Assembly: GCA_039619475.1 (NCBI GenBank)
Contig: CM077115.1
Coordinates: 402,476,557-402,540,556 of the forward strand
DNA: 64,000 bases
Source of the DNA: Icerya purchasi
Taxonomy: Eukaryota > Arthropoda > Insecta > Hemiptera > Monophlebidae
Reading direction: 5' to 3'
A program made the translations under genes and the position numbers. The notes beneath the pieces are model-generated. The model made no database searches, was not told the origin of the DNA, and worked only from the letters and a program-made list of their open reading frames with translations. Shown one piece after another: positions 33,721 to 46,235 of the stretch. Position 1 is the stretch's first letter, and the number at the start of each line of letters is the position of its first letter.

Positions 33721-34035
33721 CAAGTCCGTGGCTATAGCCACTTCCTGATGGGTCAGAAGCTATTAGCTACACCTTGCACGTCAGGCGACATGTCCTAACG
33801 AGTAGCCTGCACAGAATGTGGGTCGAAGCGCTCCGACTGCAGCAGACAGGAAGAAGCAAAATCGTCTACTTGGGTCGATGGGAATCAGTTCCTTTAACAC
33901 TGACATCCTCATATGTGACACATGTGGAAAGGAATGTGCTGCAAAAATTGGATTAATTAGCTTCCTCAGGATTCACAGCTAGCGAATGGTACACCTTACT
34001 TGAATATCAAGTGGATAAACGATGATGATATGTTT
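33721..34035 (+). pseudogene. RTE-like LINE C-terminal tail
   Basis: In the frame starting at 33,896 the translation is NTDILICDTCGKECAAKIGL, then ISFLRIHS and a stop at 33,980. A CxxCGKxCAAKIGLISxxRxH finger followed at once by a stop is characteristic of the last residues of certain RTE-type LINE polyproteins. Upstream, RRHVLTSSLHRMWVEALRL with TGRSK lies in another frame and also resembles LINE tails. The sequence ends with GATGATGATAT, the TGA-type short repeat tail common in RTE elements. Only the 3' end is present. Confidence 0.6.
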
Positions 34036-35490
34036 GTGTGTGTGTGCGTATACGTTAGAAGGAAAAATCAGTTTTTCTGAGATTCACGATTTGAAACGTC
34101 CGTTTGTTTGCCTTTGAAAGCTACTCATTGCAGATGGTTACAGGCTCTGTTTCGTTTCCAAAATAATTAAAACACTTACCGTAAAAAATATTAAGGACAA
34201 TTCTTCGTTATTAAGAAAGCGTCGCCACCGATTTACCTTTCCGGTCACCGTCGACAAAGAAATTTCTCGTTGAAAAGACCCACATTAAATGGTAGTGATC
34301 AAGTCGGCGCTTGCAATGTCTCTATTGGTCGGGTAAGTTTGATTTTTAACAGATATTTCAATATGTACAAAATAAACTTTAGCTTCAGCGTGCCAAGCAA
34401 CTGCATATCATCGCATCGCCCGCTACAAAACAAACAGCAATAAAACGAATAAAACGAGCAGACACGGGAATAATATCGGTTGCACGAACAAGGTGAATGG
34501 TAAATTCTAACACTAGAACATCATCGCCTGTTTACACATACGTAATTCGTTTACTCGCATATTTTGCACGCATTCTTACTGCAACTCGATGAATGTCGCA
34601 TACCGATAGTTGCACTACGCAGCCGTCGTGCAGCACTCTAGCCAGATCAACGGTAATTTTCCCGAAATTTATCGTGGTCGCTGAAATAGGATACAATTCT
34701 TCAGTGCTGTTTTTGCTGTACGCGTTTTTCAAGACAGCCGGTGAAATTTTCGGTTTTTAGGATTATTTCGTACGCATATAATGTATAATAGGAAATGGTT
34801 TAGAAACGGTACAAAAATATCAAATTAAAATTTTCAATATCTCGGCAACGGTTTAACTTATCAACTTTAAAATTAAAACATAAACTACAAACTTTTCTTT
34901 ATGACAATCTACAAAAGCCGTCAAGAATACGCAAGGTGGAATTTAAAAAATGACCTCAAAAATCACCTTTAACAAAATTCCCAACTCATCTCAAAATACC
35001 TTTTTAGAACGGTTTAATTCAAAATATTACATAAAACGCGGAAGCTCATTCAGAAAACAAAAAAAAAAAAAGTGATCGATAAGGAATTATTTAATTAACG
35101 CCCACGACGCGCCTTTTGGGGAAAAACAGCAAAAAAGTTGGGAAAACCAAAACGTATCTCAAACACGTGCATAAAAGAGCGTTTTATAGGGACAAAAAAA
35201 AAGCCGAGCTACAATTTCATATTTAGACTCTCAGGGCGCCGAAAGCTACATAGGTTGATAAAAATAGTTTGTCAATAATTATTATTGTTATTTCTTTTTT
35301 TTTTTGTACAAGCGAAAATCAAAATAAGACGACGGCAGCCTGCAGTTTAAGTAATTCGAAGTAAGATTATTATAAATACACATAAACACACGATTCGTGT
35401 AGAGATTATTGGGAAGACTTTTTTTTTTTTTTTATTTTTCTAACGGAATTACTGAGTATGTTTTAGTGAGACGATGATTAACGGTGGTGG
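34036..35490. other. Non-coding DNA, no gene recognised
   Basis: Several poly-A/T runs and no open frame with a known motif. A short ACAAAAATATCAAATT segment near 34,811 also occurs near 28,911, too short to define a family. Confidence 0.5.
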
Positions 35491-36241
35491 AGTGTAAGGG
35501 GCGGTCCGCCCCGGGCTTCGGGTCCTGGGGGCCTCCGAACGCCTCCATGTTCAGTTGATTAAATCCTAAACAAAGCTTTAAAAATATGCTTAGTACCTAT
35601 GCAAGAGGTGGTTTGTAGTTGGGAGGTCCCATACACAAATATCATCCCCTTACGGATAAAATACGAATAAATAAATACAGCCTGTACCAGTAATTTACAA
35701 TTTTTAAAATAAAATTACTACTACTGCTATTCTAATGTCTATACCGTTTTCGTTCCAGTTTCACTTATGTATTATTGCACTTTGTATCTATTTTACTATC
35801 CTCGGCCCTTTGCTAAAGGTTATCTTATCATTATAGATAGTAATATGTCGGTGCTTTCAATTGAAAGAAAAGTTTCAAAAGAAATTTATTTCACTGAAGT
35901 TATTGAGGAGTTCAGTAAAATGAAGGCACGAAATATAATATGCTGTAATAACTACATACTGATAATTAAAAACTACCTATTACTTTATTTTTACTAATTG
36001 GTTTTTTTTTTTGCCGATCGATTCGTATTTTATTTCCCTCATCCATATCCATATTCTATGTATGTTTATTTAAGTCGAATTTAAATTTCACTTGTAAGAT
36101 CTGAACTAAATAAACATAAACACTTATACATATACAAATATGAACTGAATAGAATGATTGTAAAATTACATCAACTTTTTAAAATGGGGACCTCATTCAG
36201 CTTTGCCGCCGCGGGCCTCTGACGGGCTTAGTCCGCCACTG
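35491..36241 (+). mobile_element. Internally deleted hAT element
   Basis: The right end is GGCTTAGTCCGCCACTG, complement of a CAGTGGCGGACTAAGCC terminus. The left end region reads GGGGCGGTCCGCCCCGGGCT, a diverged partner with the same GGCGG core. Just inside the right end is the C-terminus of a hAT transposase frame in the same direction. Autonomous hAT elements are several kb long; this one is about 750 bp, so most of the transposase gene is gone. The 8-bp target duplication expected for hAT could not be recognised. Confidence 0.65.
35842..35997 (+). pseudogene. hAT transposase C-terminal remnant
   Basis: The frame contains MSVLSIERKVSKEI followed by YFTEVIEEFSKMKARNI and a stop. It closely follows the pattern at the extreme C-terminus of many hAT transposases (LSxLSIExxxxxxxxFxxxIxxFxxxKARK), which forms the end of the dimerisation domain. 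Catalytic residues and the BED-type zinc finger are absent, so this is a remnant only. Its position about 250 bp before the terminus is as expected for the 3' end of a hAT gene. Confidence 0.7.
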
Positions 36242-36880
36242 ATTCGAAGTATATCTAATAACATAGCTAATTGTAAATGGAAAACAGGTAATTGTTAGAA
36301 GGCAAAAAACACGAAAACGAATGTAAAAGATATCGAAAAAGGTTGCGATAATCGGCTGTTACAAATAAAACAGAGATCTGTTTTACACCATTTTTCGATA
36401 TCCCTTTGAAATAATGATTTCAGTGTGAAATACAGACTTTTACGACGTACTACATGTAAGAGTTCCCCGCTAATAAGGAACAGATCAAGATGGTTAACTT
36501 TACTAATTGATCAAGTTCTCTATTTATTTTTTTTTTTTTTTTTTTTTTTTTTTTGATTTAAGAAATAGTCAGCCATATTTAAACTATAAACTAATAATAT
36601 ATCACCATCATTTTAAAGTTAACATAAATGAACTGAATTTAGTTCTAATTATTTTATCTTTTATTTAACAAGTTTATTTGGTTAAATATTTAAAGCTTTC
36701 TCAGTGATTACTCACAATAAATAATTTTCGGAAACAACTGTGTATTTCAAAAGATATTTATTTTAAGTTCATTTGGTAATATGTTCCATTAAGATTTCTT
36801 TTATTATCTACGGTTTTGATTAAATGTAGTGATCACGTTCGTTGTTTGTATGTATATATATTTTTTAATTTTCTTGCTAA
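36242..36880. other. Non-coding DNA with long poly-T
   Basis: A poly-T run of about 27 at 36,529-36,554. No gene or known repeat recognised. Confidence 0.6.
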
Positions 36881-37130
36881 ATGAAGTGTATCAAACACTT
36901 TTCATGGTTTTCATCTACTTCTTCTTCATTTTGTCCTTTTCATCCCCCTCTTTGTGACCTTGATATCACCCAGTTTTCTCTGCTGAACAATCGCCCTTCT
37001 ACTCTGCTAAAACTCGATATTCCAAAAACTCCTTATAGGGCTCCTGATATTCTCCTATTTCTTTCTGCTTCTGTTATTCCTGCCCTTGAATTATTTTTAC
37101 CCTCTAGCCTTAAACGTGTAAGAATATAAC
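36881..37130 (+). pseudogene. LINE-B extreme C-terminus
   Basis: The 82-residue frame ends PDILLFLSASVIPALELFLP with SSLKRVRI and a stop. It aligns with the end of the 44-45.5 kb LINE-B copy (CASFVLSLPSPSVIPALESF). Upstream, CPFHPPLCDLDITQFSLL corresponds roughly to the Cys/His region. Only the last 80 or so residues remain. The 3' UTR motif of the family is not recognisable here. Confidence 0.65.
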
Positions 37131-39096
37131 GCGTTATTTTCTCATTCTTCCCATTTTTTTTTGTACTAATATCTTCTTTGGCAAATCTGTAAAAAAAAAA
37201 AAAACTTAAACACATCATATTATGATGTATCGGATTTGATATCGTTTTTATTATCACGTAATAAAATAATCAAAAAATTATTAGGTTATAAAAAAATTGT
37301 CGAAAAATAACGATAAAGTCACACAAATTTTTTTAAGCACGTAAAAATACACGTCGTTCACAGGAATGCTGGACGAAAAATACGTACGATGTTGCAGAAT
37401 GGAATATCTTTGTTTTGAATGTAGTATTATGCAAATGTAAATTGCGGTTGTCTTTGAACATACGAAATCCGCAGCGCATGAAACATCAGGGGCTTAACTG
37501 ACCTTGCTTAATTCCATTCTGTCGTCACGAAAAGCCGCTTCTGAGTAGTAGCAGCTGTTTAATCCTCTTCCTGCAACTTTTTCCTTTAGCATTTTACGTT
37601 TTTTTTTTTTACTTTTTATATACTGTGGAAAAGAAAACTACTCGAATCTGCAAACAAGAAATTGGCGGACAATTCGCAGACTTCAGGTCTTTTGTACGGA
37701 ACGATCTCAAACGCGATTCGCGCTCAGTTTGAAACACCGAAAAAACCAAATTATTTCACTACGCATTTTTATTACGGTTATTACAGACGAATAGGATTAT
37801 TTCCTTTTTTGCTCCACGCCCTCGTTTCATCAGTTTTACTTATTGCGGACGCTGAGTATAAAAAACCGAATAAAAAGCAAGAGAAGACAAACTACTATTG
37901 AAATTTGAATTTTTTGAAAACAGCTTTTGAATTTTCGTACTAAAGCCGTCGGGTTTTTAACGCTGAATAGATCAGCGCTTGTTTTTTTTCCTCACACCGA
38001 TGTAGAGAACAGATTCTTAGTTTACCGGCTTTTCTCCAGTATTTATATATATAGATATATATATATATATAGCGTAACAAGATGAACATTTTTTTTATTT
38101 TTTCTTTTTTCTTTTTTATTTTTTATTTTTTATTTTTTATTTGTACGCTTAAGATACTCTGACAAACTTCGGTCGTCGATACCATTCCCGATATAAATTG
38201 AATAAGTCAAAAAACAATTCGCATTTAATTATACTCGCATCTCTTTTGAATTTTACGCGTTATCTGCGTCTCTATTCGATCGTGTTTGATAGCAAAAAAA
38301 GCGGGGAAAAAAGCGTTATTAACACACGTTTCGAGTTTTATCATTTGTGTGCTGAATTCGTTTACTTCGAAAGTGCACTCTCTTAAATTGTAATATTTTC
38401 AATGTACGACAACACATCTAACCAAAAATAATACACCCGCAAGAAACTCATTCTGAAACTCAGCAACTCAATTTTAAGAATGTCAATAGCGCGGCGTTAT
38501 CTACGCCCACTGTGATATCTGCCGAAATTCCGAAGTAAAACATATTATGCGTAATAAAAATTTGCCAATAAAGGGTATAGGAGAGTAAGTATGCGGACTC
38601 TGCTTCACGGGGTTTTCAAACGACACTTGACATTCATACCAAGTTTAAGATCTTAATCTTAAATGTTTTCCGAATTAGTTAAAAAAAAAAACCTTATTTC
38701 AAATTTTTTTCTAATAGTAAAAATTACTATTATTATTATTTAAACAAAAAAAAAAAAAAAAAAAAAAAAAAACGGCGCTTTCGACTACTTATCATGCTAG
38801 TAATAGAAAATTAACGAATGGTAATTTTTTCCCCGAATGGACCTAGGAAGTAAAAGACGTTAAAATAAAATTTTGCCGTTAAATATTTCATGTATTCACT
38901 GAATTAGTGCAAAAAAGTTCGCATACTATTCGGAGCCATTACGGATTTACAAACACATTCGCATAAAAATTAAATAAATAAAACTAAAATGGAAAAAATT
39001 TGAAAACATTAAAGTGATCAAAACAGAGGGTACTACATATCAGGCTGAAAATGTTCAATCTTCTATATTATTTCTCTAAATGGTGTACAACCAGTA

Positions 39097-39129
<33 letters not shown>

Positions 39130-42100
39130 GCATAAAAAGCTTGTCTACTAAGCAAATCTGTTCAAAATACTAAGAGGGAAAAGTGGTAATTAATTAGAAT
39201 TCAATATTCGACATTGTTGGCACACCGGGAAAAAAAAGTATAAGACATATCAAAAATAAGTAATGAGAAAGCTGAAATATAGAAAACAGAACGATTATTG
39301 TGCTTAGATAGGGTACGACACTATTGTACATCATTGTAGTGGAAGTTGGAAAATATTAGGAAAAAAACCATAGTAAAAAGGAAATAATAATAAAATACGA
39401 TTGAAACATAAGCGAATGATAAAGACATCGGAAAGTAATGAAAGAATAGAGGGAAGAATATAAATTGTGTTATATACTGCGATATTTCTATTCACACTAA
39501 TTCTGCCATTTGTGTGTATTGTTGCTATTCTCTTTTAATGATTTATTGAAAAAGCATGTACCTCCTGGTGAGGATTATTAGGTAATTAGGCATTAAGTTA
39601 GCGCGGTGACTGCAGAAGTGAGCCGCAATGGATTCATCTCTTTCGGATTTAGTATAGAACTTCCTCGAAAAAATGTATTTCAATTAGAATAGTATAGAGA
39701 TGATTGTCAGCAGAATTCATACAATGGTCGGCATGCGTGTCATTGACTTCTCTATTTTCGTCTTTATGTCTGATATTAGATTTTGTTAGACCGAAATTTC
39801 GCTAGCTTCAAGGTTCCACGCGTCAAAAAGTTTAATTATTATCGTTGTTATACAAAATCTATTAGCGCGCTACATAGTTGCTATTGGTGGAGGAATTTAA
39901 AGCGAATTAAACTTTAAAACAATTTTAAGTTGAATGCGGCTTATCGTCACATTTTATTAAGTGTTCTACAATTTGTATCGAGTTACACTCGCAACTACCG
40001 TTTGTTGTTAATTTTCATTCACCATATGTTTTTTTTTTTTGCAAGCTCAATTAGAGATTTCTCTAGCAAACTACCAATGGTTTTTTCCTACGCGTCCGTT
40101 ATTGCAGACGGTGGTGGTGCGTAGTTTCTCCGCTAGGTTATTCCTTCACGTTGGACAGAAAACGGAATGGACAAACCGCGTTCCATTAATTTCTATATTG
40201 AAAATCTGTGACGTCATTATTCGCCGAAGTAGTGTATTTCATAAATATAATGCCAATTAAAAAAAAAAAAAAAAAAAAAATTAAATATACATTCTATTTT
40301 ATAATAAATAAGTTAATTGAATAATGTTTGACTTTTATTTATGTTTACAAAAACTATACAAAATTATTGTAAAACACTTGAACTGTAATTTATTAATTAG
40401 TACACAATAGTCGACACTCTTGATTTATTATTGTATTTTAATGTTTCCTTTACGTTTTATGTGTCCTAAAGATACATCGGTGCTGAAAAATAATTTGTGA
40501 AATTTATATATTTCACTTCCGAGTGTAAAACACTTTTAATGTATTAAAGTGGACCTGAAGAAAATCATTTGTATTAAAAATAGTAAGTAAAATTAATTTC
40601 GTTTACACTAACATATACTTCACTTAAGTAGGTACGTAAAATCTTACCTATATTTTTAATATCACGAATAAAACGATAAATTTGATTTAGATAGTAATAG
40701 TAAATTGTTTTCACACTCCTACACACAGTTTCGTATTTCAATAATTTACTATTAAAGTGAATTCAAGATCTAAAAGGGGAAAAAACACGAAAAAATACTA
40801 AAATACGTTAATAAATAAGAGCTGTTATTTCAGTTTCGTTTAAGGGTTTTATAATAATTGTACGTAGTTTATGAACGTAAATAAAAATCAAACTTCATTC
40901 AATTAATATACATTAATTACAAAAGTTTTTTTTTTTCTTTTTCATATACATTGTATTTTTATTAAATAACCCGCAAAATAAGTGGTCTGCAAGTGGTAAC
41001 AACACAGCTTATTAATCTTCCGATTAATTTCAGTTGTTATACAGACGCTGACGTCATATGATTCGGCAGAATCGATTTAGCAAGCGAACACTTATATTCC
41101 CGCTACTAATAAAACGCCGCTACTAGATGTGCACGTCACTGCTAACGTTCTTATTGCTAACATTTAAATCGATGAAACTTTAAATTTAATTTTTAATTAC
41201 TATAATTTAATTAGCACGATGCCCATCTCACAATACTTGTGATATAATTTCTATTTAAACAAACTCGAACAAAACACTTTCTAAATGAATAACTAGAAAT
41301 AGAAAAATACAGGAATATGATATATTATTCAAATAAATGTACAACCAATATACTCCTCGTATTTTGTTGGAAAGTTTTAAATAATTTGAGTGTAGTACTT
41401 AAACGAAATTTAATCTATTTTTTATCTGGGACACACGTGTAGGTTATGCACGTTTTTCATTTTTCGCCCGTATTTCATTATATTAAGAATAACAATAATA
41501 ATGACAAAGTTGCAGAATAGAAACATTCATTCAATGGAATTACGTGGGAAAAATGTATTAATAAGTAGAACCGGAATATCGTTCGAATTCGTAAGTAGCG
41601 TGCGACAACTAGCGTGGTTCTATATCGAGGACACAAAAGATAACATACGTTTACGGATATCGGTAGGCATGAAAGCTCTTTCTCGACCTCAAACATGAAA
41701 TCACGGCCGTTTGAACGTACTGACTCGTTTTGGGTAAGCGATAAATTATTTCGAATTCAAATTTTTTTAATAGTCTTGGTAACTTGAAGATTTGTGGAGT
41801 TCACCAAATAGAATTATTGCGCGACACTGGATAATTGTGCGAAAATGGTTGTTTCTATGCACCGTTGAAATTCGAATTACGAACAAATGACAGCTTCGCT
41901 TAATAAACAGAAATTATTGCGGACAAAAAAAAAAAAGAGATTTAATTATCTGCCGATTGTCGCTACCAAGTTACAAAATTAGTCGAAATAATTTCAAAGT
42001 GCACTCATTTACTTAAAGTCAAAATAGGCTAGATAAGTAATAAATATGCGTGTGTGCGTGCGCATGCGTGTAAACATTGGGGTAGCGAATTAAATAAATC

Positions 42101-42849
42101 TTTTTGGAACAAGTTTAAGTTTAAAGTGACGTAAAAATACAAGGCAAACTTACAAAGGGCTCCTAATGTTATTTCCTTGTAGTTTTAAATGAAATAACTT
42201 GTAACGAAACACGAAACAGGGCTACAACGAAAATAGGGAAAATTCATTTTGATACAATGCACGCACGTCTTTTTCTTGTCTGCCTAAGTATTTCAGCAGT
42301 CGTCTTTCTGCCCTTTCACAACTTACACGTGTGTGCATGTGTAATATCGTTCATGCGCATATACATACATCAGAGCATCGACAAAATAACATGTTTAGTC
42401 AATCTCTAAAACTGTCGCACGATTTAACACGTTCGGCGTGAAAAGCATCAATACATGAACTGAACACGTTAATCTTTTTTCCAAACATTACCCGCGGATT
42501 GTCTAAAAAATATCGTAACAACCCTACTCTGCGTTTAGTTGAACGAGTTTATTAATTCAATAAATTTACCGTACAAGCAATAATTCGAGTAGAACTAAGT
42601 AATGTTATTAATAAAATTGATAAAAAAACAATATCGACTTCAAGATTCACCTTAGAAAAATTATACGTAATAAAAATCACGGAAAGAAAAAAAATAATTA
42701 TTTAATAAAAAATAATATCATTTCCGAGTAATACGCATAAGAATATTATCATAATTGTTAAACAAAATTAATGTTTACTAGATGATCGGCGGTAAATTAA
42801 AATTACAACAATATATAGAAATAATTTAATGATTATAACAATGTCGCTC
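37131..42849. other. Long stretch without recognised genes or repeats
   Basis: About 5.7 kb of AT-rich DNA. It holds an A-run with T interruptions at 38,095-38,145 (TTTTTTA units), a poly-A of about 26 near 38,746-38,771, a poly-T of about 28 near 39,102-39,129, a poly-A of about 21 near 40,260-40,280 and a (TA) run near 38,043-38,071. Open frames of 60-82 codons (for example 37,662-37,901 plus) match nothing known. It may be unique intergenic or intronic sequence, or elements too old to recognise. Confidence 0.5.
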
Positions 42850-43490
42850 GTTTTCCCCTTAAGCCAAATACTGGAAACATCGGGAATGTTTAATTCAGTT
42901 TTTAATTATTGTTTCCAATTTGGATTTCGACTCTCTATTAAGTAATAATATTATTATATCTATTAATTACACATATTGTTTACATTTATTGTGCAGTAAG
43001 TAAAATTTGAATATACCACTATAAACAATTATTTGATTTTTTTATTACGAAAAAACAAGAAGAAGATGGCTCGAGAACAAAAATGGGAATAATAAAGACA
43101 ACAACAGAACGACGAAGTAGAGAAAACGAAGAAAACCACGGACTGGCAGGAAGACTAGACTGAACAGACAGATACAATGCATGACGAGAAAGTTACATTT
43201 TTGGATACAACACGTCGGGTATTTAATAAAAAAATTAAATAATTGTTTATAGCGGTGTCTTTAAATTTTACCTATGGTATACAATTATTAATATTGCTGA
43301 AGAATAATTCTCTGTTAAGCATATTCCACTGCATATGCTTTTTAGCGTACTTTTAGTAAATTTTTAAAATAAATCTTGAAGTTGGTTTTTTTTTTCTTTA
43401 TAACTATTTTATTTCACAATTTTAGGTGTAAATATTTTTCAGTTAAGGGATAATACCATCTACCGATGGCACTGCATAAGTATTTAAGAA
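42850..43490. repeat. Dispersed repeat, copy 2 (partner at 6,895-7,290)
   Basis: Shares ordered blocks with copy 1 but is longer because of inserted sequence at about 43,050-43,320. Part of that inserted sequence (CGTCGGGTAT..TTAA-AAATTAAATAATT, about 43,208-43,290) also occurs inside the 547-bp insertion at 44,551-44,640. Confidence 0.55.
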
Positions 43491-44329
43491 TATAATGTTC
43501 AAATTCCGTCAGTGATGAGTTTACAAAATGGCGCTTTTGGAGGTTTCAAAATTGCCTTTATGCGAATCTGCATTTCCATAGGAAACTAACGTTGGTAATA
43601 CTTTGTCACTGGCTTTCGTAGCTTTTTGCTTTTTTTTCGAAATTTATGGGATTCTTGTTTTCTTCATATTTTGATTAAAATTTTTGTTTTTTTTTTTTTT
43701 TTTTGGTCCGGCGCAAAACCATTTCGCTAGCAACAGATCATTTTATCTATATTAGCTTCCTCCTCTCCGTTCTTTCCTTAATCGTTTTCCGGTCTATCAT
43801 TTTTCTTTTTTTTCTTATTTTTTTTCCTATTATTATTATTGTTATTTTTTATTGGTCGTTCCGACAAGTAATCAACAAGACTGAGAAATAACACACTAAG
43901 ATTGCGCTTCTTTACAAAATCCATATTTTGAGACAAACGATAATCCGTTATGACTCACGGATGCCGAAACAGAATAAGCACGAAGGTAAATTGATCATGT
44001 CATAATTGGCCACTAAAACAGAACTGAACAGCAAAAATTCGGAACGTAGGAAAAAATATAATCATCGATGTTATTTATTAGCCGAAATCCATCGTTAACA
44101 TTTATTTTTTTTAGTATTATTCTATAGTCTGCTTATTAATTTAACCGACGTAAATGCCATTAACTGAATTTTAAATAATACCATTCCTTCCAGTAAATGA
44201 AAATATATGTTATCCGACGTGTGATCACCAGAAGTGAATACGGGAAAAACACACAGTATGTAGAGAAACAAACCGCGAGACTTTTTGTAATCTTCTCATA
44301 CGTTTTCTTATCCATAACATTTTCCTTTC
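43491..44329. other. Non-coding DNA, no gene recognised
   Basis: Poly-T runs at about 43,685-43,704 and elsewhere. The hydrophobic 62-codon frame at 43,703-43,891 is a product of T-rich sequence and is not judged a gene. Confidence 0.5.
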
Positions 44330-44507
44330 TCACTCTATGCAAATTGACCTATTGTGGACCCCTGGGCACTCTGGAATCGAAGGTAATGCGACCCAGCCGA
44401 TATACTAGCTCGTTCATCTTCTTCTACCGGTAAATTTTTCAGCGTTTTTTCATCTCACAATATTAATCTCCTCTACACTTTAGCTCATTCCAAACTATGG
44501 TTAAACT
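44330..44507 (+). pseudogene. LINE-B tail, left part (split by insertion)
   Basis: Translation in one frame gives DLLWTPGHSGIEGNATQ, the RNase H end motif (WxPSHxGxxGN). After a frame change comes SVFSSHNINLLYTLAHSKLW followed by LN, which aligns with the LSTSNQARLW segment of the 9.6-kb copy. The frame is interrupted at 44,507 by a 547-bp insertion and continues at 45,055. Confidence 0.8.
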
Positions 44508-45054
44508 ATATTAATTGAATTAAACATCATGAAGCTTCGTCTTCGAAACGCGTCGGGTATATATTAAAAATTAAATAATTATTTTATTGGTGTTTTTAAT
44601 TCGCTTAATATATAATAAATATAAACAATTAGTATATTAATGTAAACTTTTAAAAATTTAAATAACCTTAAAGCTCAGTTACGCTGTTATATACAGTTTA
44701 TTACATGAACAAATTAAGTATTCACAATTACATAAAATACATAACGTTATTTATATTATATTTAAAATAATAAAATAAAATTAAATTAAATTAAATTAAA
44801 TTTACAATATACATAAAAAAGTCCGACCGGTTTCGATTGTGAATTTAATATTTATATTTTAATGAAAATCTAATATAAATAACGTCATGTATTTTATGTA
44901 ATTGTGAATACTTTTAATTTGTTCGTGTAATAAAATACTAGTACATAACAGTGTAACTGAACTTTAGGGTTATTTAAATTTTTAAAAGTTTACATTCAAA
45001 TAAGCGGTTACGGAGGAAATCACACATAATGAGTATATTAAATAGATATATCGA
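44508..45054. mobile_element. 547-bp insertion with internal inverted repeat and 12-bp TSD
   Basis: Flanked by an exact 12-bp direct duplication TATGGTTAAACT (44,496-44,507 and 45,055-45,066). The LINE-B reading frame on the two sides joins in frame if one duplicate and the insert are ignored, so the insertion event is well defined. Inside, 44,641-44,757 and 44,873-44,993 are inverted copies of about 120 bp with few differences, separated by about 115 bp that includes AAATT tandem units (44,770-44,801). The inverted arms do not reach the ends of the insert. No coding capacity. The class is unknown; a 12-bp duplication is unusual for the common cut-and-paste families. Confidence 0.85.
44641..44993. 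repeat. Long inverted repeat inside the 547-bp insertion
   Basis: The left arm begins TGTAAACTTTTAAAAATTTA and continues through GAACAAATTAA, TATTCACAATTACATAAAAT and ACGTTATTTATATTA. The right arm is its reverse complement with a few substitutions and small indels. Transcribed, it would form a stem of roughly 120 bp with a loop of about 115 bases. Confidence 0.9.
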
Positions 45055-45545
45055 TATGGTTAAACTCGTATTCCTCCTCATTCTCAAATTCGGATTCCTT
45101 TTATCTCTTTATCCAGCCTAAACTACCGTCTTATTATCCGTAGTTCTTCAATTCTCCCTCCATGCGGCGTTCAACTCTCTCTACAATCTGTCGACTACGC
45201 TTTGGGCATACTTTGCTTTCTGCTTCCTTATTTCGCTTCTCTCTAGTCTCTTCTCCTTTCTGTCTCCTTCGCCCTTCTTTTCAGAATTTTATCGATGACG
45301 CTAATCACATTTTGTTTGAGTGCACCTGTATCGCTTCCGAACGTTTTTCCTTCTACTCTTTTCTTCTGTTAATTGGTCTTCCAACTCCGTATTGTGCATC
45401 TTTTGTTCTCTCCTTGCCATCACCTTCAGTCATTCCGGCACTTGAGTCTTTTTTATCTTCTATATCTGATCTCATAAACATCTAATTCCGCTTCTCATTC
45501 GTTTCCATCTTCTTTGGCCAATGTCTTTTTTGACGAATCCAACAT
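45055..45545 (+). pseudogene. LINE-B tail, right part
   Basis: Resumes in frame from the left part (WLNSYSSSF), then shifts frame. The 107-residue frame from 45,162 contains ICRLRFGHTLLSASLFRF, then SSPFCLL and DDANHILFECTCIASERF, the C-terminal Cys/His region, then GLPTPYCASFVLSLPSPSVI and PALESF to a stop at 45,485. A diverged 3' UTR (GGCCAATGTC near 45,518) corresponds to GGTCAATGCC in the other copies. Confidence 0.8.
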
Positions 45546-45858
45546 TGAAAACAAAAAATATAAAATTCTTCAAAAGAGAAAACTCAACTCAGTTAGAAAA
45601 TAGAGCGGCTTTGAGGACAACTCTAACGACAAAACATCATCGCACATTGCTATATACGAAGTATATATAGATAGCAGTCACGAATCTTCCAAGAAAACTG
45701 TCACGAATAATGGAGATATTTTGACTGGACTAATTCGTAAATCTTCCTAAACCAGGCACACTCTTTATAAAATTTTTCCATCCAATTAAGTTATCTACTT
45801 TTACCTTATTCAAAAGATTGATGGATAAAATGTAAGACTATATATATATATATATATA
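45546..45858. other. Anonymous sequence ending in (TA)n
   Basis: No gene recognised. The final 20 bases (45,839-45,858) are a (TA)n tract forming the target flank of the Helitron. Confidence 0.6.
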
Positions 45859-46235
45859 CTAGCTGACCCAGCCACGCGTTGCTGTGGCTTAGTAGTTATA
45901 ATAGATTAAATTAATTTTTTACTTATTATTTTGATGCAATTAAATTAATTTTTACTAATAAACCTGAAATTATTTAGCCAATTTTGAATCATATGTAGAG
46001 AACGAAATTATCCAACTAATATACACTTATTGAATTTACATTTTATTTATCTAATCTTCAACTTTCAATCTGTAATCAATGACTTATTTACACAATATAT
46101 ACTAAATAAATTAGTTACATAAAAATTAAATGTTATACATGAGGCAGATAACATTATTGGTTTCGAACCTATTAGTTATATTATTTTATAAAATTGAAAA
46201 TTATCTAAGCACTAATTTGTGCACGATGTTCTTGG

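Noticed and set aside
43703..43891. Hydrophobic 62-codon frame resembling a membrane protein
   Set aside because: T-rich sequence generates Phe/Ile/Leu-rich frames by composition alone.
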